A DNA stretch of 64,000 nt from Sophora flavescens (GCA_030762895.1 JAUPTC010000016.1:1-64000); one strand, 5' to 3'; numbered from the stretch's first letter, positions 1 to 11,749 are shown. A program made the numbers and translations. Notes: generated by a model from the sequence alone, not told the origin.

Positions 1-1588
1 ATAAGCGACAATTCTTCACCTTTCTCCTCTTGTTTCCTTTTCTTTTCTCTTGGAACATAACTTCCCTCTTCTTTAGCAATACAATCTGACTTCGTTTTCG
101 CATATTGAATTCGCTGCATCAAATTATTTACACAAAAACCCGTTAGATGCATCCTATTGATAGTAAGATAGACAAATAAAAAAAAACAAGCAACTTTATA
201 ATGAGAGAGGGAAGAGATAAAGAGCAGAGAATTTGTCATCGGGATTATTGTCTCTCATTCTTGATAATGAACATGCTGCCTGAAGGGCACTACATGTTTG
301 GATCAAAGAAAATTAACGCAAAATGTTTAAATAAGATTTCTGACAAGCAGGTATATTTTGGCATGAAAGTAAATACATGCTAGTCGACAGACAATAGAGA
401 ACAAAGAGAAACTACAAGATTCGATATCAGAGACAGTAAGGTAACCTGAATAGGCACTTAGAAATGGTTCCAAAAAGTTGAAATGAGACATAATAGATTT
501 ATGAGCATAATTGTAAAGAAAACACCAACAGTACTATAACTTTATTACCATAGGTTTGTCATAAAAGGGGAAGTTTTGCATTTGTCGCACCGCATTACTG
601 GCAGCAGTGACTTCACTAAAACAAATCCACGCCTGTCCTCGAAGCTTAGGCGTCTTTAGCGCAACAACGTCCAAAATCCTTCCATATTGAGAGAATAAGC
701 AATACAGAGATCTCTTTAACTCTGCTAGATTGACAAGAAAAGAGACTGTAATATAAAATCTGTTATAGGGTCAATTCAACACCTAAAGGAAACCTAGAGT
801 TATCAACAAAAGAAGCAAAGAACATATCCAATTATAAATTACAATATCATGGGCAATATTCAAGCAAGGTTGAGCCCATCATCTATAACTTAAGTTCCAT
901 ATTGTCTATTTGAGACATACCAGCTTCAATATAAAGCTATGTTTGGATCAACGAAATGAAGTGATTAGTAATGGAGTGGGGTTGTAAAAACTAAAAAGGC
1001 ATCAACCCATTGTTTGGTAGTTCCTTAAGTAATAAAGTGGAAGGATTAAGGATGGTAACCCAACCCACACCATCCCACTCAAACCCTCCAATTTTCATAC
1101 CCTCCAATTTCCACTCCACTCCATCTCATTCAAAACTCCCAAACATAGCCTAAGTTTCATGTACAACAATCAATAAAATTTCAACATAAAAATACAACAA
1201 TCACGGCTCTCAAACCAAAGCTAAAGCTACCATACTTCAACAAGAAACATAAACTTAGTTAAAGTTTCTAAGCACCGCTACTGCCACCAAATTATATTAC
1301 AGTTCGAAATCACAAACTCATTTCAGTACCATTTGGAAGTACCCATTAAAATTTACAAGCAGAGTTGCAACCTCACCAAGTTCCAAAAGCACAGTGAACC
1401 AAGAAAACAGTTATAACTGTAACCAAAATACAAAAATTGAAGTAAGGAACAGTCTAAAAACTCGGGTTTTGACATGGCAGGCACAGTTGTATTAAGAGGT
1501 GAAGGGAGTTACCATCTTTCTTGACTTTTTCGTTGAGGTTCTTGATGTAAATGGTCTGGTTCGGAGGTATGTCCCCTGACAGCATCAT
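1..1588 (-). CDS. U2B'': U2 small nuclear ribonucleoprotein B'' (partial, 3 exons)
   Basis: This gene encodes the U2 snRNP protein B'', an RRM protein that binds stem-loop IV of U2 snRNA with U2A' in the spliceosome. Coding exons are 1513-1588, 549-721 and <1-113, with GT-AG introns and matching phases. The start reads ATG ATG CTG; the protein opens MLSGDIPPNQ. The RNP2 motif is IYIKNL and the RNP1 motif is RGQAWICF, in the U2B''/U1A style. Exon 3 opens RIQYAKTKSD and runs into a Lys/Glu-rich linker (REKKRKQEEK), typical of the stretch between the two RRMs; the second RRM lies off the window. Exon junctions reproduce the family sequence without a gap, so confidence is high. The gene is easily missed because each exon is short. 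A Tourist-like MITE sits in intron 1. Confidence 0.93.
935..1150. mobile_element. Tourist-like MITE in U2B'' intron 1
   Basis: The element is 216 bp with terminal inverted repeats AGCTATGTTTGG on the left and GGCTATGTTTGG (read inward) on the right. It is flanked by TAA at 932-934 and 1151-1153. A 3-bp TAA/TTA target duplication with this kind of terminus is the signature of PIF/Harbinger (Tourist) MITEs. It carries no coding capacity and lies wholly within the intron. Confidence 0.8.
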
Positions 1589-1800
1589 TGTTTTCTGATC
1601 TCTCTGCTTCAGAGTTTCAGATGGGGATGAAGGTGCAGCGATGGAGCCCTAATCGAATGTGAGAGACAACGTTGTTTTGTTTTTTGGGGCTTTTGATGGA
1701 AATTCAAATTTCACAAAACGGGCCTGCCCAGATCATCACAAACCTAGCTATGTGCTATCATATTGCAAAATGGGCCTAATATCTTAGGAAAAAAAGAAAA
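1589..1800 (-). promoter_or_regulatory. 5' UTR and proximal promoter of U2B''
   Basis: This is the region upstream of the U2B'' start on the minus strand. The roughly 100 bases next to the ATG are CT-rich when read on the minus strand, as expected for a plant 5' UTR. GGGCC-type motifs occur near 1720 and TGGGCC at 1771-1776. These resemble site II elements known from plant genes for RNA processing and translation. No clear TATA box is seen, which fits a housekeeping promoter. The function is inferred from position and motif only. Confidence 0.45.
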
Positions 1801-2143
1801 TATTAAATAATTTAAATCATTATTGAGAAAAATGATAAAGCTAATCTAGAGTGAGCTTGTGTGTAAAGTGAGAAAGTAAATTTTCATTCATATTTAATTT
1901 ATTAAAGTGTGTTGAGATCTAAATAGTGAATACATTTAAACTTGTACAAGTTATATTAAGCGTGCGTATATCTTGGACCATTTTAAAAAAGTTGCAATGA
2001 GATTGAAGCATTACCAAATGACTTCTATAGTATATGAGCATTTATAAGTTTGCCCAATTATCATGCTCATAAAATTGAATTTAAACAAATGATAAAATCG
2101 ATCCTGTTAACAAAATAAATGGACCAAGATAATATAAGTTTAT
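1801..2143. other. AT-rich intergenic stretch
   Basis: This stretch lies between the U2B'' promoter and the LINE insertion. I see no exon, RNA gene or recognisable repeat in it. Confidence 0.5.
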
Positions 2144-2158
2144 AACATGAAGTTAGTT

Positions 2159-3567
2159 ATTTTTTTTGGGTTACAAGGCAGGGCTAAAGCCCAAGGAAAA
2201 AACACATAATTCTAACAAGACGGGGTAATGAGGTCCCCCAACGAATCACCAAGAAGCTAAAGGATAATACTCGAAGGAGGAGAAGCCACTTCCTTGAAGC
2301 CATATGGTTCCCCCAAGCTTCCGTTTTCAAGATGGTGAACACTGCAATTTGCTTCACGAAGAGTATGCTTGAATATAGTGTCCCACAACCTATTCATTAA
2401 GGTGGCGTTTGGAAGAGCTTATTTAAGCTCCTTTTGACTTATCTTACGACATAAGCTCTTATGCGGAGTGTTTGGCAGAGCTTATCAAAAGAGCTTATGA
2501 CATCTCATAAGGTGTTTTTGACTTATTTTGATAAGTTAGTGAGACAAGCTTATGGTATTTCAAAAAGCTCTTATGGGATATTTCGACTCCTGCCTGCTCT
2601 TATTCTTCTTTTTTTCTTTCTTTTTTCTTTCTTATTTCTTCTATTCTCTTTCGATCAGAGAGTCCAACCTATGTCCCTTATTCTTCTTCGTTGAGCAGCG
2701 CAGAGGAACCTTAGCGTCGCCTCCGCCTGCGAGCTCCGTCGTGCGCCGCCTTCCGACTACGACCGCCTTTCGAAGCACCTTGCCATAGTCGGCTCTGTGC
2801 TCCACCATCGATCGCCCTTCGAGGCACCTTGCCACCGTGATTCTCCGCCCATCGTCCCCGCGTCATGCCGTCCATCGTCACAGATCCTACGCCCAACACT
2901 TCATTTGTTCCAGCCGTCAGAGGTCGCGGAGAACGCGCGATGGATCTGAGATCAGTTATTGGCGGTTTGAGAATAATGGAGCACGACGCGGCGTAGCTTC
3001 TACTTCGAGGCGGAGAACGCGAGTTGCTGGCAGTTTGAGAACGATGGTGGCAGATCTGGGATCCCTTCACGTGTAAGTGCTTTTCGAAGTATGCAACCAA
3101 ACACCTTAATTTTGTATAAGTGTTTTTTGAAGTATGCATCCAAACGTATATGACTTATTGAATTTAAGTGTTTATGACATAATCTTTCATGCAATAAGAT
3201 TATATGCGATAAGTGCTTAGTTAAGTTGTTTACACAAAAACGGCCTAAACCATGAATGATACGAGGTAGTTGATTTTTGCCGGCATTGGAAGATCTATTC
3301 CGGAGGATATGAATGATACTTTGTGAGTCGTTTTCCAAAATAATCTTCTTGTAGCCTTTCTCCCAAGCAAGACTTAGCCCAATGTATATTCCCCATAGCT
3401 CGGCAATGAAAGCTGAGCAGACTCCAATGTGGTGCATGGAACCTATCAACCAATTACCGTTTTCATCGCGAATGAGACCCCACAACCTGCATTGCCATGG
3501 TTCCCTTTGCAAGCTCCATTTGTGTTGATTTTAAGCCAGCCAGCAGGAGGAGGACATTGGCTGGAAG
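2159..3567 (-). mobile_element. 5'-truncated L1-type LINE with RNase H domain, interrupted
   Basis: The minus-strand fragment encodes the RNase H-like domain found at the 3' end of plant L1-type LINEs. Readable blocks include LWGLIRDENGNWLIG, AELWGIYIGLSLAWEKG and NDSQSIIHIL on the 5' side of an insertion, and LWDTIFKHTLREANCSVHHL on the 3' side. The 3' end carries an A tail (T run at about 2160-2167 on the plus strand). A 15-bp target duplication matching at 14 positions (AACATGAAGTTARTT) lies at 2144-2158 and 3568-3582. The copy is 5'-truncated, about 560 bp without the nested element, and is not coding now. Confidence 0.82.
2401..3245. mobile_element. PIF/Harbinger-like non-autonomous DNA transposon with GC-rich cargo
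   Basis: This 845-bp element splits the LINE RNase H reading frame. The target duplication is TAA (2398-2400 and 3246-3248). The ends are GGTGGCGTTTGG on the left and GGCCGTTTTTG (read inward) on the right. The outer 150-170 bp on each side are AT-rich and full of short AAGCTTAT/TAAGTGCTT-type subterminal repeats. The middle (about 2690-3075) is strikingly GC-rich for this window and contains degenerate duplications, such as paired GGAGAACGCG blocks and paired GCACCTTGCCA blocks. No transposase is present. The open frames across the GC-rich core resemble no protein I recognise and are probably fortuitous. Confidence 0.72.
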
Positions 3568-3714
3568 AACATGAAGTTAATTTTTATTGAACTTTTTATA
3601 AAAGAAAAAGATTTTGATTAACATCAAAGAGCCTTTAAATTGGATAAATGGCCTTAACAAAAGGACAGGCTTTCAAGCGTCGCTAGTCTAAGATGCAGGT
3701 AGTTATTTATTATA

Positions 3715-4109
3715 GGTTAAAGTAATATTTTGACACTGATTTTTAATTTGGTCCCTATACGTAAAAAGTTATCAATTTGGTTCCTATACGTTACACTAGC
3801 TTTCAATTTGGTCATCACCGCTAATTTGTCCCTGTATAAAAGGGACCAAATTGTAAATTATTATCACATATAACGACCAAATTGAAAATAATTGTCACAT
3901 GTAGGGATCGATTTCAAATTTTTTTTGTTGAATTGGTTCCTACATGTGAAAATAATTTGTAATTTGGTCCTCTTATATAGGGACCAATTAGCGGTGAGGA
4001 CCAAATTGAAAACCAGTGCCACGTATAGAGACCAAATTGATAACTTTTTACGTATAAGGACCAAATTAAAAATCAATGTCACATACAGGATCAAGATATT
4101 ACTTTAACC
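3715..4109. mobile_element. MULE-type foldback MITE
   Basis: This 395-bp element is almost entirely an inverted repeat. Each end reads GGTTAAAGTAATAT inward, followed by repeated motifs of the TTTGGTCCCTATACGT type. A perfect 9-bp target duplication, TTTATTATA, lies at 3706-3714 and 4110-4118; that length is typical of Mutator-like elements. There is no coding capacity. Confidence 0.85.
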
Positions 4110-4118
4110 TTTATTATA

Positions 4119-5344
4119 TGTAACGGAGGTCAATTTTTCTTGATCAACATCTTAAACATCCCGAATAATGTTGACTTCAGCGGACTGACAGGTCAGCAAA
4201 CATGTCTTTCCACGTTTCAATTCCTGTAATTTTTAATTCAAGTCAATGCAATTTCATTTCCTCTACATTTTATGTTTCTTACATTTCAGCCATGTCCTTT
4301 AAATTCGTTATGTTTCTTAATTGTCTTGTCTATTTACTTGCTTTCTTTATGTTTATTCGCTGTGAGGGTAAAAAATATATTTTACGCAGATAATAAATAG
4401 TATCTTAATAAATTATTTTTTTTTCTTTTAATTATTAAAATAAAAATTCATATATCAAAATATCACTAGATGTGAGTTTGACAGTTTATATTATTTTAAT
4501 CCCTTAAATATTAATTTGTTGTAGACTATTAAACAAAAATCACCACCACTTTTCAGCATGTATTAGTCCCATTAAAAACTACTCATTCCGGTCCAATATA
4601 TAAGTAAAAAAGTCTCAAGATTTTTGGTCTAATATATAAATAAATTTTGTTTTCCAATGACTCATTTAATGATATTATTCCCAAAATATCCTTCATTTAA
4701 TACAAATTCCAACAACTCATTTAATGAATATTGAAGTTTTAGATAAATGATAATTTAGGTAACAAACTTAATTTTTTACAAGATTTAATGAAATTAATTA
4801 ATCATTTTAATATGTGTGTTCCATTAAATTTTTGTTTATAATATCATGGAGAGGGAGTAACACGTTAACCGTTGAAGTGAAATATGAATATTTCTTTATC
4901 TATTGATTGAAGAATTCGATATTGACTTACCCATCATTTTCTTCCACGTATTTTGGAATTAAATTAATTGATTCAATTCCTAGCAGATTAATTTCAGTTG
5001 CGCCTTAAAAGTTAAAAGCAAAACACTATATCTCAAGTCTCAAATAATATATGAGAACTCAACCGCGTAGCTAGTAGCGACAAGTTATGGCATGGGGTCA
5101 TAACAAATATGCTTGAAGCTTGTCTATGATAAGTGGTTATTAACTTAATATTTATTTACTTACGAGACATAGTTTCCACCAACCAAACCAAACCTAAGAG
5201 ACAATATTAGATATACAGACGACTCTTTTAACCTAAATGACAGAAGTTACGTAACTAATTACCATGAGTCACGAAGAGAGAGTACTAGTAGTGATGAATT
5301 CGAAGTTGGAAGTTCACTTTCATATGGCCATCATTTTTGCTAGA
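4119..5344. other. AT-rich intergenic, 3' side of the WUN1-like gene
   Basis: I see no exon or RNA gene here. The part next to 5344 would hold the 3' UTR of the minus-strand WUN1-like gene. The stretch at about 4580-4860 (CCGGTCCAATATATAAG through GAGAGGGAGTAAC) looks like a decayed dispersed repeat, but I could not bound it. Confidence 0.4.
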
Positions 5345-5815
5345 TTATATTGTCAGAATAAGCCCAGGCACAGACCCATCACAAAGCTTGCTCTGCCAAA
5401 TGCTTTGATACTTTGAAGCAGCAACAACATCCCCAAGCCTAGTGACAGTAACAGAAGTGTTCAGATACTCTCTGACCTGAGTGATGACCCCATCAGCAGT
5501 GGCAGTCCATGCATGCACCCACCACACCATGTTGGCTTCGTCGTACCCTTCAGCAATGACCACTGATCCAAACCCAACTATGGTATCTGGAACCGAATCA
5601 TAAGGCTTTGATGAAGAGGAGCCAGTGAGGAATGGAATCAAATGGTGCTGATGGCATGGTGGGCCGTGAAACCACCACTCCAAATCTGGGGCTAGAAGGC
5701 GATGCACTGTTTCTGTGTCTTTGGTGATTAAGGCTTTGTATAAGTCTGTGACCCCGATCTTGTTCCGTTCCTCTTCTTCTACCTCTAGGCATGCCTGTGA
5801 GTTTGCCAGCTCCGT
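5345..5815 (-). CDS. Wound-induced protein 1 / SAG20 family protein, start codon ACG
   Basis: The reading frame encodes about 156 residues of the WUN1/SAG20 family, small NTF2-like-fold plant proteins induced by wounding and senescence whose biochemical role is not established. The diagnostic block VHRLLAPDLEWWFHGPPCHQ is near residue 45, followed by a serine-rich loop, IVGFGSVVIAEG, WWVHAWT, and a C-terminal half ending LCDGSVPGLILTI before TAA. The length matches the family. The codon where homologs would begin (before ELANSQACLEVEEEE) is ACG at 5813-5815. An in-frame TAG lies about 30 bases upstream with no ATG between. The gene therefore either starts at a non-AUG codon, gains its start from an unseen upstream exon, or has lost it. 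The rest of the frame is intact, which argues for recent loss or real use. Confidence 0.8.
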   Translation of the reverse strand, partial: TELANSQACLEVEEEERNKIGVTDLYKALITKDTETVHRLLAPDLEWWFHGPPCHQHHLIPFLTGSSSSKPYDSVPDTIVGFGSVVIAEGYDEANMVWWVHAWTATADGVITQVREYLNTSVTVTRLGDVVAASKYQSIWQSKLCDGSVPGLILTI

Positions 5816-5859
5816 AATACCGAAAGAGAAATGATTAAGCTAACGAATTGGGAATGGAA

Positions 5860-5935
5860 GTGAATGGTAGATTGGTGGTAGGGGTGTTCTTATAGAATTG
5901 AGATGAATGATAGGGACGGATTAATATATAATAGG
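5860..5935 (-). promoter_or_regulatory. Candidate TATA boxes upstream of the WUN1-like gene
   Basis: On the minus strand, CTATAAGAA lies at about 5887-5895, some 75 bases upstream of the ACG start. A second AT-rich box, TATTATATATTAA, lies at about 5922-5934. Either spacing is reasonable for a plant promoter with a short 5' UTR. This is inferred from motif and position only. Confidence 0.4.
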
Positions 5936-6019
5936 GGATGCTTGTATAGTGTCTTTGATAATTTGACTGCAAAGAGAATTTAAAAATCATCTTCACCTAC
6001 ATAGGATTTAGTTAGTATT

Positions 6020-6240
6020 GCTTTCGTGACAAAAGGAAAAGCAAAAAAAATTTGAAGTTGCAAAAGTTGAGGACCAAATCTTGTTCAAATGGAAGATATC
6101 AATCTTTTTAAGTGATTAGAGTAAAACAAAAAAGCAGTGTTCTTAAAACTGGACTAGTCATCGACTCGGTTGAGACACCAAGTCATCGACTCGGTCGAAT
6201 CAGTGAGTCATTGGTTGAATCGATGAATCAGTATATAGTT
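6020..6240 (+). repeat. Dispersed repeat, copy 1 (partner near 11.75 kb)
   Basis: The segment from AAAGGAAAAGC through GAATCGATGAATC is repeated with substitutions at about 11750-11960. Both copies share AATTTGAAGTTGCAAAAGTT, then AGTGTTCTTAAA, then a run of GTCATCGACTCGGT-like words. The second half resembles non-autonomous DNA transposon ends common in plants, but no boundary with a target duplication was found. The remainder, 6241-6702, is AT-rich and holds another fragment related to the flanks of the LTR at 6703. Confidence 0.55.
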
Positions 6241-6702
6241 CTCGAAATAATAATAATAAAATATGAAATTGTAATAGAAAATTCATGTTTTATAATAAAA
6301 TATTAAGTTATTAAATTGAATACAATATTTTATATTTGAAATAACATTAAAATAATAACAAACATAGCTAGCAAAAATATTATTTAACAAAAATTAAAAT
6401 AATTTAATAAAAACCACAATTAAAATATAAAACAACATAATAAATAATAAAATAAATAAAATAACTCAAAATAAAAAATAAAAAATTCTATTTGAACATC
6501 TTGGACTAAGGAGAACATAAGTGAGTCATCCACTATAATACTGTTTTTGTGACATGACCATATTGTCTTCTAACTTTAAAAAAAAAAATTGAAAGAGATT
6601 CCAAATATGCTAACTCAAACATAATAATCTTAAACCCTAGCTTTGGAGTGAATAGAATTTAAAAATAATATTGACCTATAGAGGACTTGGTATGGTGTCA
6701 TC

Positions 6703-9700
6703 TGTAACACCCCGATTTTCGCTGCTTTGTAATATCGGTAATAAATATATAAATATATATTTTTATCCGAGACTTAGAAAATGATTTTGGATAAACCAAG
6801 GTCATTTCCTTGTTATACTTATTTTCATAAGGATACGAGGAAGTTTTTGGTTGAAAATTCAGACGGAAGCCGGTCTACCGTTTTCTGTGTCTTCACTGAC
6901 AGTAAAAGTTTACTGCTCAGAAGACCTAATTTTAACTCGTGAACGAGATGAAAAATGTTTTTATCGTATTTACTACGATATTGGAAGTTTTGAAAATTTT
7001 GGTAAAAAAATTAAAATATTATATTTGTTGCGGGCGTATACGTCGAGATATCTCTGGGAAAAGCTTGCGCCAGATGAATCGAGGAGTCAGCAACGTAGCA
7101 GAGATGATGGATTTGACCGACTTGAAGAGTATTTATGACGAGTTTATCCGTGTCATAATGGCCATAATGGCACATTTATGACAAAGTGAACTTTTGCTAT
7201 GAAATGATCATTTTACCCTTGTCTTTTTATGACAATTACAAGCCATGCCATTGGAAAATTTGACCAAATCCAACCCAAACTTACACGGCTCCAACTTGTC
7301 TTCTTCATTTAGGCATTTTCTTCCATTTTCCATTTCTTCAAGTTATTAGTTTGCCTTAAGAACTTCAAGAACATTCAAAATTGTTCATAATTCATCAGAT
7401 TTTGCTTAGCAATTCTGACCATTTTCTATTCTGAATCTCGAAAACTTTAAACATGAAAGTTGTTCATCTTTCTCTCTTATTTCCAACGACATAAAGATCA
7501 TCCAAAACGGACAAGTATATTGAGAGATCTACCCAAAATACTAAAACTGTTCTAAACCCTCATCATGTTCATCTTCTTCCTTAAGTTTCTCAAGAACACC
7601 ATGAGAAATTTGTGAAGAACATCATCCAAATCTTGCTTTCCTTGAATCATCAAGAGGTAACAACTTCTTCTCTTGTCATTTAAATCCTTTCTCTTCATAA
7701 CTTTTGTAGATTCATGGCTTAGATCAATATGTTCTTCATTTACTCAAAGTTCATGGAACTAGATTCAAAAATTCATAACTAATTCTAGAAAAATCCTTTT
7801 GACATGAAACCAATTGCTATGATCTTATAATCCTCTCTATTTTCATCATCTAGAAGCATAAGATCATGAGAAATTTCTTTCCCTAATTTCTGGACTGGGC
7901 CGAACCTAGGTCAATGTTGTGTTCTTAGGTTTTGTTTCAATTTCATGTCTTGATTCATGATTCAATCCTTTTGTATCTTGAAAGTTCTTGTATTCAAGTA
8001 TATAGAAGATCAAAAATCAAACTTTAGCCTATTTGTTTCTTCAAAAACCGAAACCCTAGGTATGAGCACTTGATGGTTTTGTGATTCAAAAGTTGTTTGT
8101 AACACTTGACTCTAAGTCTAGTATGTTGATTAAGTCCAAGAGTTGAAGAAATTTTAAAATTTCTAGCCTATAAACCTTAAGAAAACCGAACCCTAGTTCT
8201 TATAACTGGATGAGTTTTAGTTCATGTTCTTGGTTCATAATCTTGGTTTAAGTGTTTAATCATGCTTAAGTAACTTATGGATCATTAATCCCTAAGTTAA
8301 CCAAATTTTAATTTTCCTAACCTATAAAATTGGTTGAAGCCGAACCCTAACCTCCATGAACCAAATGTATTGTTGTTTGATTTGATTTATTTTGGTTGCA
8401 ATTCGTTTGAAAGAAACAACTGAGTTAGCTGATTTACGCTGACGGAGAGAAATCGGATCGAGATCAGGAAATTAATAGAAACCGTGGTTTGATCTTCAAG
8501 AGGTAAGGTGGGTATGCTTGAGGAGTTTAAGATAATCACATGCATATTTATGGAGTCATTTATTAATTTTCTGTATAAAATATTTTATTATATTGTATTG
8601 TTTACTATTAATTGTTAGATAGATATGATGTTTATCTGAGTAATTGAATTGATGTGATGTGTGGACTTACATGATTATAATTATTTGTTTATATTATAAT
8701 TGTGATGCATGTCATGAATTGATATATGTCATGCTATTATGTGATTGGAATTTATCTGCTATTGAGTGTTGAATTGAGAAACCTGACATTGATCAGTGTT
8801 AAAAATTTTAATTAAGGATAAAAAAAAACTTAATAAGCTTGGATAATTAATCAGAGGGATTAATTTGGGAGATTTTGAGAAAAAATGAAAAAAATTATTA
8901 TTTTAATAATATTTTGTGGAAATTTTGTAAATAAGCCATAGTAAGGGCGAAACCGTGAAATTTTTTCACAGGCTCTAATTTTTATATAATAAATTCAATT
9001 TTATTATAAAATGTTATTTAAAGTGATTAAGTTCTGAAAATAATGTTTATAGCAGTCAGAACAATTACTTCCGATAGAGAAATGATACAAGTTATTTAAT
9101 ATTATTTATTTAATATTATTAAATATTAAATATTTAATCTTTTAAATATTCGAAATTTAATTATTAAATTATTATTAAAAAAATTTAGTTGAAATTTATT
9201 GAGAATTATTTTTTGAAGTGAAACAATTGGAAATAAAGAGATTTATCAATGATTTTCAGATTTTATCAACGTTTTAACAGAAAAAGGATTTTTGTAAAAA
9301 TATTTTATTCAGTGAAGTTATTCCGTTAAACTTGGATAAGTTTTCGGAGCTTTTGTTTTGTATTTACACTGAGCGAAATGTTTTACAAGAAGATAAATAA
9401 GCCTAGAAACCGAGACGTCGGGGTTCTAGTGTTGTATGGACACGTAGATCAAGGATCTGTGTCATGGGATGGAGTGTCCTGCAAAGTTTTGTTTTTGGAC
9501 TGTGTGTCCTAAATTGATGTGGAAAGTGTGAGTTCCATATCCGCGAGCCTAAAACTGGTGTATCGGTTTAAGGGCCTTGTGATTGAGCATTCGGACTGCG
9601 TGTCCTGTGTTGAGATTAAAAGATTTGGACGTACTGTGTGTCCTGTATTTGTTGAAAGTGAAAAGTCTTAATAAGAAATTAAGCATGGTCGTTAAGCTTT

Positions 9701-11148
9701 GTGCTTCGACAAGGAAAGATTATTACGACAAAGAAAACAAAACGAGAATAAAAGTTTTTCTCATGCATTCAATGGCAATTGTGTCATGTAAATGGGCATT
9801 GAATCCAAAGTGGATCAATGTATATGGCAGACGTGTCAAGTGATGATGATCATTGAGTTCCGGAGTGGATCAATGTATCTTTTATAGGACTGTGTGTCCA
9901 AATTTATAGGACTGTGTGTCCAGATTGAATATGTGTGCAGCTATTTCCTAACTGGAATGGGGGAATAGTGTCATTGCTTTGCATGAGCATCCTAACGGGA
10001 ATGGGGATGTGCACAATTGTGTTATGTGCTGGGAATGGGGATGTGCATAATTGTATTATGTGCTTTGCATGAGCATCCTAACGGGAATGGGGATGTGCAC
10101 CAGTGATTTTTCTTGGGCATTGTTTTGTTCGTTTTTACAATGTGCCATGTGCGGAGCCTGATCAGCTTGAAACGAAACAGAAAGTTGTGGGATCTCCGGA
10201 GATTAGGTATCAAATTAAGAGATTGAACATAGAAGTGTCATGCATTTTTATAAAATGACGATGACTGTCGGGCATGAAGCCCTGTGAATTAAATCATTCT
10301 ACTGTTTGAATTAATGTTATTATATTGTGAATATTTGGTATATGCTATTTGAGAGTCGTGCATGGGGTTGTCTTATTAAAACTCATATATTGGAAACTCA
10401 CCTTACAAACATATCAGGTTTATTTTAGACTAAGGTAGTACTGTGGTACACTAATACGGATGAAGTGAAGAATTCACTGAGTCGTTCGAGGACTTAACTC
10501 CTAGATGCTTGAAGAGGTATGCGTCAGTGGGAATGTCACGAGGATAACAATTCAGGATCTACATCAAGTACGTACCAGACTTTGACCGTGGAGATATCTT
10601 TACCGCCTCTCTGATTTCTTACCGATTTTCTTGTAGAGTAGGAACTTATATGTTCTGATACTTCCATAGATTCGGAAGTAGAGGTATCATCACCGGATAT
10701 TTCGATAGGTTGGGAGAACTATGGTGGTCTTCCCAACGGTGATTATTAGTACTGACCAGCTATAGGACTTTTGGTGTTTTATAAAGTAGTGGTACTTGGT
10801 TAGTCTGGATGTTTGACTATTGAAAGTCATTCTTTTGAGTTGTAATTCCAGGTTACCGCTACGTTACAATTATGTCTTTATTTTCTTATGTTAAGTCTTT
10901 TGGAGAGGACCTGTTATGTGAAGGTCTAAGTGTAAAATTCTCATGATACCTATTTATGCTATGTTAATGGTGTTGGATTATATATGGAGTAAAATAAAAA
11001 GAAAACGAAAAAAATTTTATCACTAATTTTGAAAGGGATTAATAACTAGAAAATTATATTTTTCGAAAGCAACCAGCAAAACTATTTTATTGAGTGTATT
11101 TCCGCAATAAGTTACGTAAATGTGATACCCTGAAAATGGGGTGTCACA
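6703..11148 (+). mobile_element. Gypsy solo LTR, 4.4 kb
   Basis: The element begins TGTAACACCCCG and ends GGGGTGTCACA, and is flanked by the 5-bp target duplication TCATC (6698-6702 and 11149-11153). Its length, ends and internal landmarks match the 5' LTR of the gypsy element at 28422, which is followed by a primer-binding site. Landmarks shared with that LTR include TTCAAGAGGTAA, GCCTGACATTGATCAGTG, AACCGAGACGTCGGGGT and GAAGTGTCATGCAT. No gag-pol is present, so this is a solo LTR left by recombination between two LTRs. The sequence at about 10440-10760 is the decayed counterpart of the reading frame at 32038, ending with the same CTTCCCAACG and GACCAGCTATAGG context. Confidence 0.85.
9460..10110 (+). 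repeat. Short tandem and dispersed repeats within the solo LTR
   Basis: The word GGACTGTGTGTCC recurs several times between about 9490 and 9915. A unit containing GGGAATGGGGATGTGCA recurs at about 10000-10100 together with GCATGAGCATCCTAACG. They lie in the LTR interior and are probably sequence-slippage products. Confidence 0.55.
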
Positions 11149-11153
11149 TCATC

Positions 11154-11749
11154 CATTATACTATCGCTTTCGTGACATAACCATATTGTCTTCTAAAATA
11201 GTTTATTTTTTAAAATAAAAAAATAGAATGACCTTCCAAATACCCTAACTCAACCCTAAAATGTGGTTGTCACGAAAGGTGTAGTATAGTGGAATGTGGA
11301 TGACCCAACTAAGTCTTCTGCATGCCAAGATGAGTTTTTCATTTTTTATTTTTCACTCCAAATGTAGGGTTAAAGGTTATTAAGGTTGTGTTAGGATATT
11401 TGGAAGTTTGTTCTGATTTTTTTATATCATTCAAAACTTTTCTTAGAATATATTATGATTATATCATGAAAATAGTAGTGTTATAAACATTTAATTAATT
11501 AATAATAATATTAAAATTAATGGGAAATTGAAAATAATTTTATAATTATAAAATTGTTTTTCTTAAGTATGATTGACACCATGCATAATATAAATTTTAA
11601 ATCATAGATGTAACAAAAAACAATAGGGTTATTAATATAAAGAAGACGATCATTAACAAAATATCGATGTTTAGACTGATGGCTATTTGTTCGCAGCCCA
11701 TCGAACCTTTTGTCGATTTTTTCTAGAACACACCATATGATTTGTTTAT
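11154..11749. repeat. Decayed foldback flank of the solo LTR
   Basis: The sequence just right of the LTR (TCATCCATTATACTATCGCT) recurs in inverted form at about 11270-11310. A related direct copy lies left of the LTR at about 6515-6570. This looks like an old foldback element into which the LTR element inserted. No gene is visible. Confidence 0.4.

Noticed and set aside
201..383. A 60-codon plus-strand frame near the left edge.
   Set aside because: It lies in intron 2 of the minus-strand U2B'' gene, shows no protein features and is a chance frame.
2711..3139. Open frames on both strands across the GC-rich core of the Harbinger-like element.
   Set aside because: High GC lowers stop frequency. 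The frames overlap each other on both strands and have no recognisable domain.
6851..7181. Frames of 80-95 codons, also seen in inverted form near 22006-22212.
   Set aside because: The similarity is explained by the two LTR copies. The frames are not conserved to the same end and have no domain.
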